Shown here piece by piece: positions 13,228 to 13,787 of a stretch of DNA of 13,787 nt. Location: NCBI GenBank assembly GCA_019417975.1, contig DYCT01000016.1:1-13787 (forward strand), read 5' to 3'. The position numbers and the translations under genes are program-made. Below the pieces are notes generated by a model, which was not told the origin of the DNA, did no database searches, and saw only the letters and a list, made by a program, of their open reading frames with translations. The DNA is from Bacteroides sp. (GTDB lineage: Bacteria; Bacteroidota; Bacteroidia; Bacteroidales; Bacteroidaceae). Position 1 is the first letter of the stretch. The number at the start of each line of letters is the position of its first letter.

Positions 13228-13787
13228 TTAGCTTTCTTTACTTTGTTGTTTACGCTGCTCTTCCTTCTTGGCTGTCGACAACATGCCGCAAGCAGCAAAT
13301 ATATCTTCACCTCGCGATGCCCGAATGGTACTGAACACACCATGCTGGGTGAGATAATCGCGAAACTCTATCATCTTCTCCATCGGAGCGCCTTTCAAGT
13401 CAACTCCCGGAATGGCATGGAAACGTATCAAGTTGATACGGCAATCCACCCCTCGAAGCAATTTCACCAATTCTTTGGCATAAACCATACTGTCATTCAG
13501 TCCACCAAAGACGATATACTCGAACGACAACCGACGCTGTTTGCTGAAATCATAATCGCGCAAGGTATCTACTATTTCTGTGATAGAGAAGGCTTTTTCT
13601 GCAGGCATGAGCTCAGCACGCTGCACCGGGATAGGCGAATGCAGGCTGATAGCCAAATGGCAGTCGGACTCTTCGATAAACCGACGTAATCCTTTTTTCA
13701 GTCCTACCGACGAAACCGTTATTCGTTTCGGACTCCAGGCATAACCATAATCGGAAGTCAGGATGGAAAGCACTTTCAGCACTTCAT
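13228..13787 (-). CDS. rlmN: RlmN, 23S rRNA/tRNA (adenine-C2)-methyltransferase, C-terminal part
   Basis: Radical-SAM enzyme that methylates C2 of A2503 in 23S rRNA and A37 of some tRNAs. Only the C-terminal half is in the window; the gene enters from the right edge at 13787, and the N-terminus with the CxxxCxxC cluster lies outside. The visible reading frame begins (E)VLKVLSILTSDYGYAWSPKRITVSSVG, the strand-and-loop region after the missing GMGEP motif. It continues with LAISLHSP, RRLSFEYIVFGGLND and RFHAIPGVD. The methyl-carrying catalytic Cys is in DIFAACGML, about 20 residues before the end, so the active-site cysteine is present. The tail after it is lysine- and glutamine-rich. It appears to lead the unit with DUF4837 and pdxA, or lies near its start. 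Confidence 0.95.
   Translation of the reverse strand, partial: EVLKVLSILTSDYGYAWSPKRITVSSVGLKKGLRRFIEESDCHLAISLHSPIPVQRAELMPAEKAFSITEIVDTLRDYDFSKQRRLSFEYIVFGGLNDSMVYAKELVKLLRGVDCRINLIRFHAIPGVDLKGAPMEKMIEFRDYLTQHGVFSTIRASRGEDIFAACGMLSTAKKEEQRKQQSKES

Overview
The window is chromosomal DNA from a Bacteroidota bacterium, most likely order Bacteroidales (Bacteroides, Phocaeicola or Prevotella-like). The evidence is the gene content (SecG with a long Ala/Pro tail, LptE-family lipoprotein, DUF4837 lipoprotein, myo-inositol-phosphate synthase), near-absent Shine-Dalgarno sequences, and Bacteroidota-type promoter boxes (TAnnTTTG). No tRNA, rRNA, CRISPR array or insertion sequence was seen. Genes are tightly packed, and the only gene-free stretch over 200 bp lies at 2047-2290.

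Layout. (1) 20-2046, plus strand: uridine kinase (udk) followed 5 bp later by an MltF-like lytic transglycosylase. (2) 2047-2290: the convergent gap. It holds five palindromes spaced exactly 22 bp apart, then a bidirectional hairpin terminator. (3) 5264-2291, minus strand: a four-gene cell-envelope operon of sigma-54 activator, LptE-like lipoprotein, TPR-like protein and secG. It has a good Bacteroidota-type promoter at 5286-5315. (4) 13787-5398, minus strand: a nine-gene, same-strand run of rlmN (5' end outside the window), DUF4837 lipoprotein, pdxA, sugar-phosphate-type nucleotidyltransferase, ATP-grasp protein, CDP-alcohol phosphotransferase, flippase-like membrane protein, HAD hydrolase and myo-inositol-1-phosphate synthase. 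It ends in a perfect 14-bp-stem terminator at 5328-5367.

The most interesting part is 5398-11021, which looks like a complete inositol-phospholipid module. Inositol-phosphate synthase makes inositol 1-phosphate from glucose 6-phosphate. The nucleotidyltransferase resembles CTP:inositol-1-phosphate cytidylyltransferases and may make CDP-inositol. The CDP-alcohol phosphotransferase has a variant active-site spacing and could move phosphoinositol onto a lipid acceptor in one step. The flippase-like protein could translocate the product. The HAD protein and the ATP-grasp protein are the unexplained components. This differs from the route described for B. thetaiotaomicron, which goes through a phosphatidylinositol-phosphate intermediate and a dedicated lipid phosphatase. 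It fits better with a second, CDP-inositol-like route that, as I recall, has been proposed for Prevotella-type Bacteroidetes. Substrates here are inferred, not shown.
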